A DNA stretch of 29,504 nt. It comes from Pigoraptor vietnamica. Taxonomy: Eukaryota > Opisthokonta > Filasterea. The stretch spans positions 1-29,504 of the forward strand of contig CALSCQ010001953.1 in the NCBI GenBank assembly GCA_943704525.1, read 5' to 3'. Below are positions 29,203 through 29,504 of this stretch, in pieces (within the stretch, counting starts at the first letter, position 1; each line of letters starts with the position of its first letter). The notes beneath the pieces were generated by a model. The model ran no database searches, had not been told where the DNA came from, and saw only the letters and a list, made by a program, of their open reading frames with translations. The translations under genes were made by a program, and so were the position numbers.

Positions 29203-29504
29203 ATGCAGCGTGCGCGCGTGCGCATCCTCGGCCACGGTGACTGGGACGTCCACTCCATCGCATCGCGCCTGCGCTCCGGAGACGACGCCGATGTGCGCGG
29301 GGCGCTCGAGGACGTCGTGCGCTCGGCCGCTTGCGACGCCGACTTTGCACAGCCCTTCCTCGCCGCCGTGCCACTCGCGGAGCTCATACGGCTGATGCAG
29401 CGCGCGACGGACGAAGACGTCGTCGAACTGGCTGCGTCGGCCGTGGCGAATCTCTCGGGGCCCTTGGGTTCGTCTCTAAGCGAATCACACTCCCCCCGCC
29501 CCCC
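29203..29504 (+). CDS. Start of a probable armadillo/HEAT-type protein, partial
   Basis: Only the 5' exon is present. From ATG 29203 the frame reads MQRARVRILGHGDWDVHSIA, then a helical, acidic-to-Ala-rich part with LAELIRLMQRATDEDVVELA and ASAVANLSGPL. The last segment fits an armadillo repeat (a helix ending in A-x-x-A-V-x-N-L-S). A possible donor (gttcgtctc) is at 29468; alternatively the frame stays open to the window end, which runs into C-rich sequence. The armadillo assignment rests on one repeat and is tentative; the gene cannot be named. Confidence 0.6.
   Translation, partial: MQRARVRILGHGDWDVHSIASRLRSGDDADVRGALEDVVRSAACDADFAQPFLAAVPLAELIRLMQRATDEDVVELAASAVANLSGPLGSSLSESHSPRP

Overview
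This is nuclear DNA from a eukaryote, most likely a unicellular protist with an intron-rich but compact genome. Most coding regions are split by short GT-AG introns whose splice phases can be followed by eye. Genes lie tens to a few hundred bases apart, and the proteins are peroxisomal, mitochondrial, TORC1-pathway and ubiquitin-pathway types. All three standard stop codons end recognisable proteins, so the nuclear code looks standard. I cannot place the species. No rRNA, tRNA, CRISPR array or clear transposon was seen. Exon models were built by hand from homology, splice motifs and phase; none is supported by transcripts.

Layout, left to right: the 3' end of PEX10 (+, to 466); CCS, copper chaperone for superoxide dismutase (-, 509-2166); a small putative mitochondrial membrane protein (-, 2224-2541); a class 3 / fatty aldehyde dehydrogenase with 14 exons (+, 2864-6180); two unrecognised, mutually related loci facing each other (+ 6220-7594 and - 7848-8410); a doubtful short gene (+, 8415-8819); WDR59 of the GATOR2 complex with 20 exons (+, 8924-14969); a RING-H2 protein (- , 15500-17752); a mitochondrial ribosome-silencing factor of the RsfS/iojap family (+, 18205-19721); the tRNA adenosine deaminase ADAT1 (-, 19797-21686); a small heat shock protein with a heat shock element and TATA box (+, 22160-22945); an unrecognised gene (+, 23536-24502); TIM21 of the mitochondrial import machinery (-, 24642-26185); an FBXO15-like F-box protein (+, 26549-28971); and the start of a probable armadillo/HEAT-type protein (+, from 29203).

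The genes do not form an operon or a pathway cluster. Convergent neighbours are very close: 42 nt, 75 nt and 139 nt separate their stop codons. Divergent pairs share promoter regions of roughly 360-470 nt. Long GT/GC-rich simple repeats sit almost entirely inside introns.

The least explained part is 6220-8410, where a tryptophan-led unit (roughly W-S-x-D-P ... D-L) recurs in two inverted loci that match no family I know and that show frame changes. Other points worth attention are a CCS that has lost its N-terminal MxCxxC motif and its superoxide-dismutase copper ligands but keeps the C-terminal CxC; a small heat shock protein with six clustered cysteines and a long acidic insertion inside its alpha-crystallin domain; and an RsfS protein with a large Ser/Asp-rich extension.
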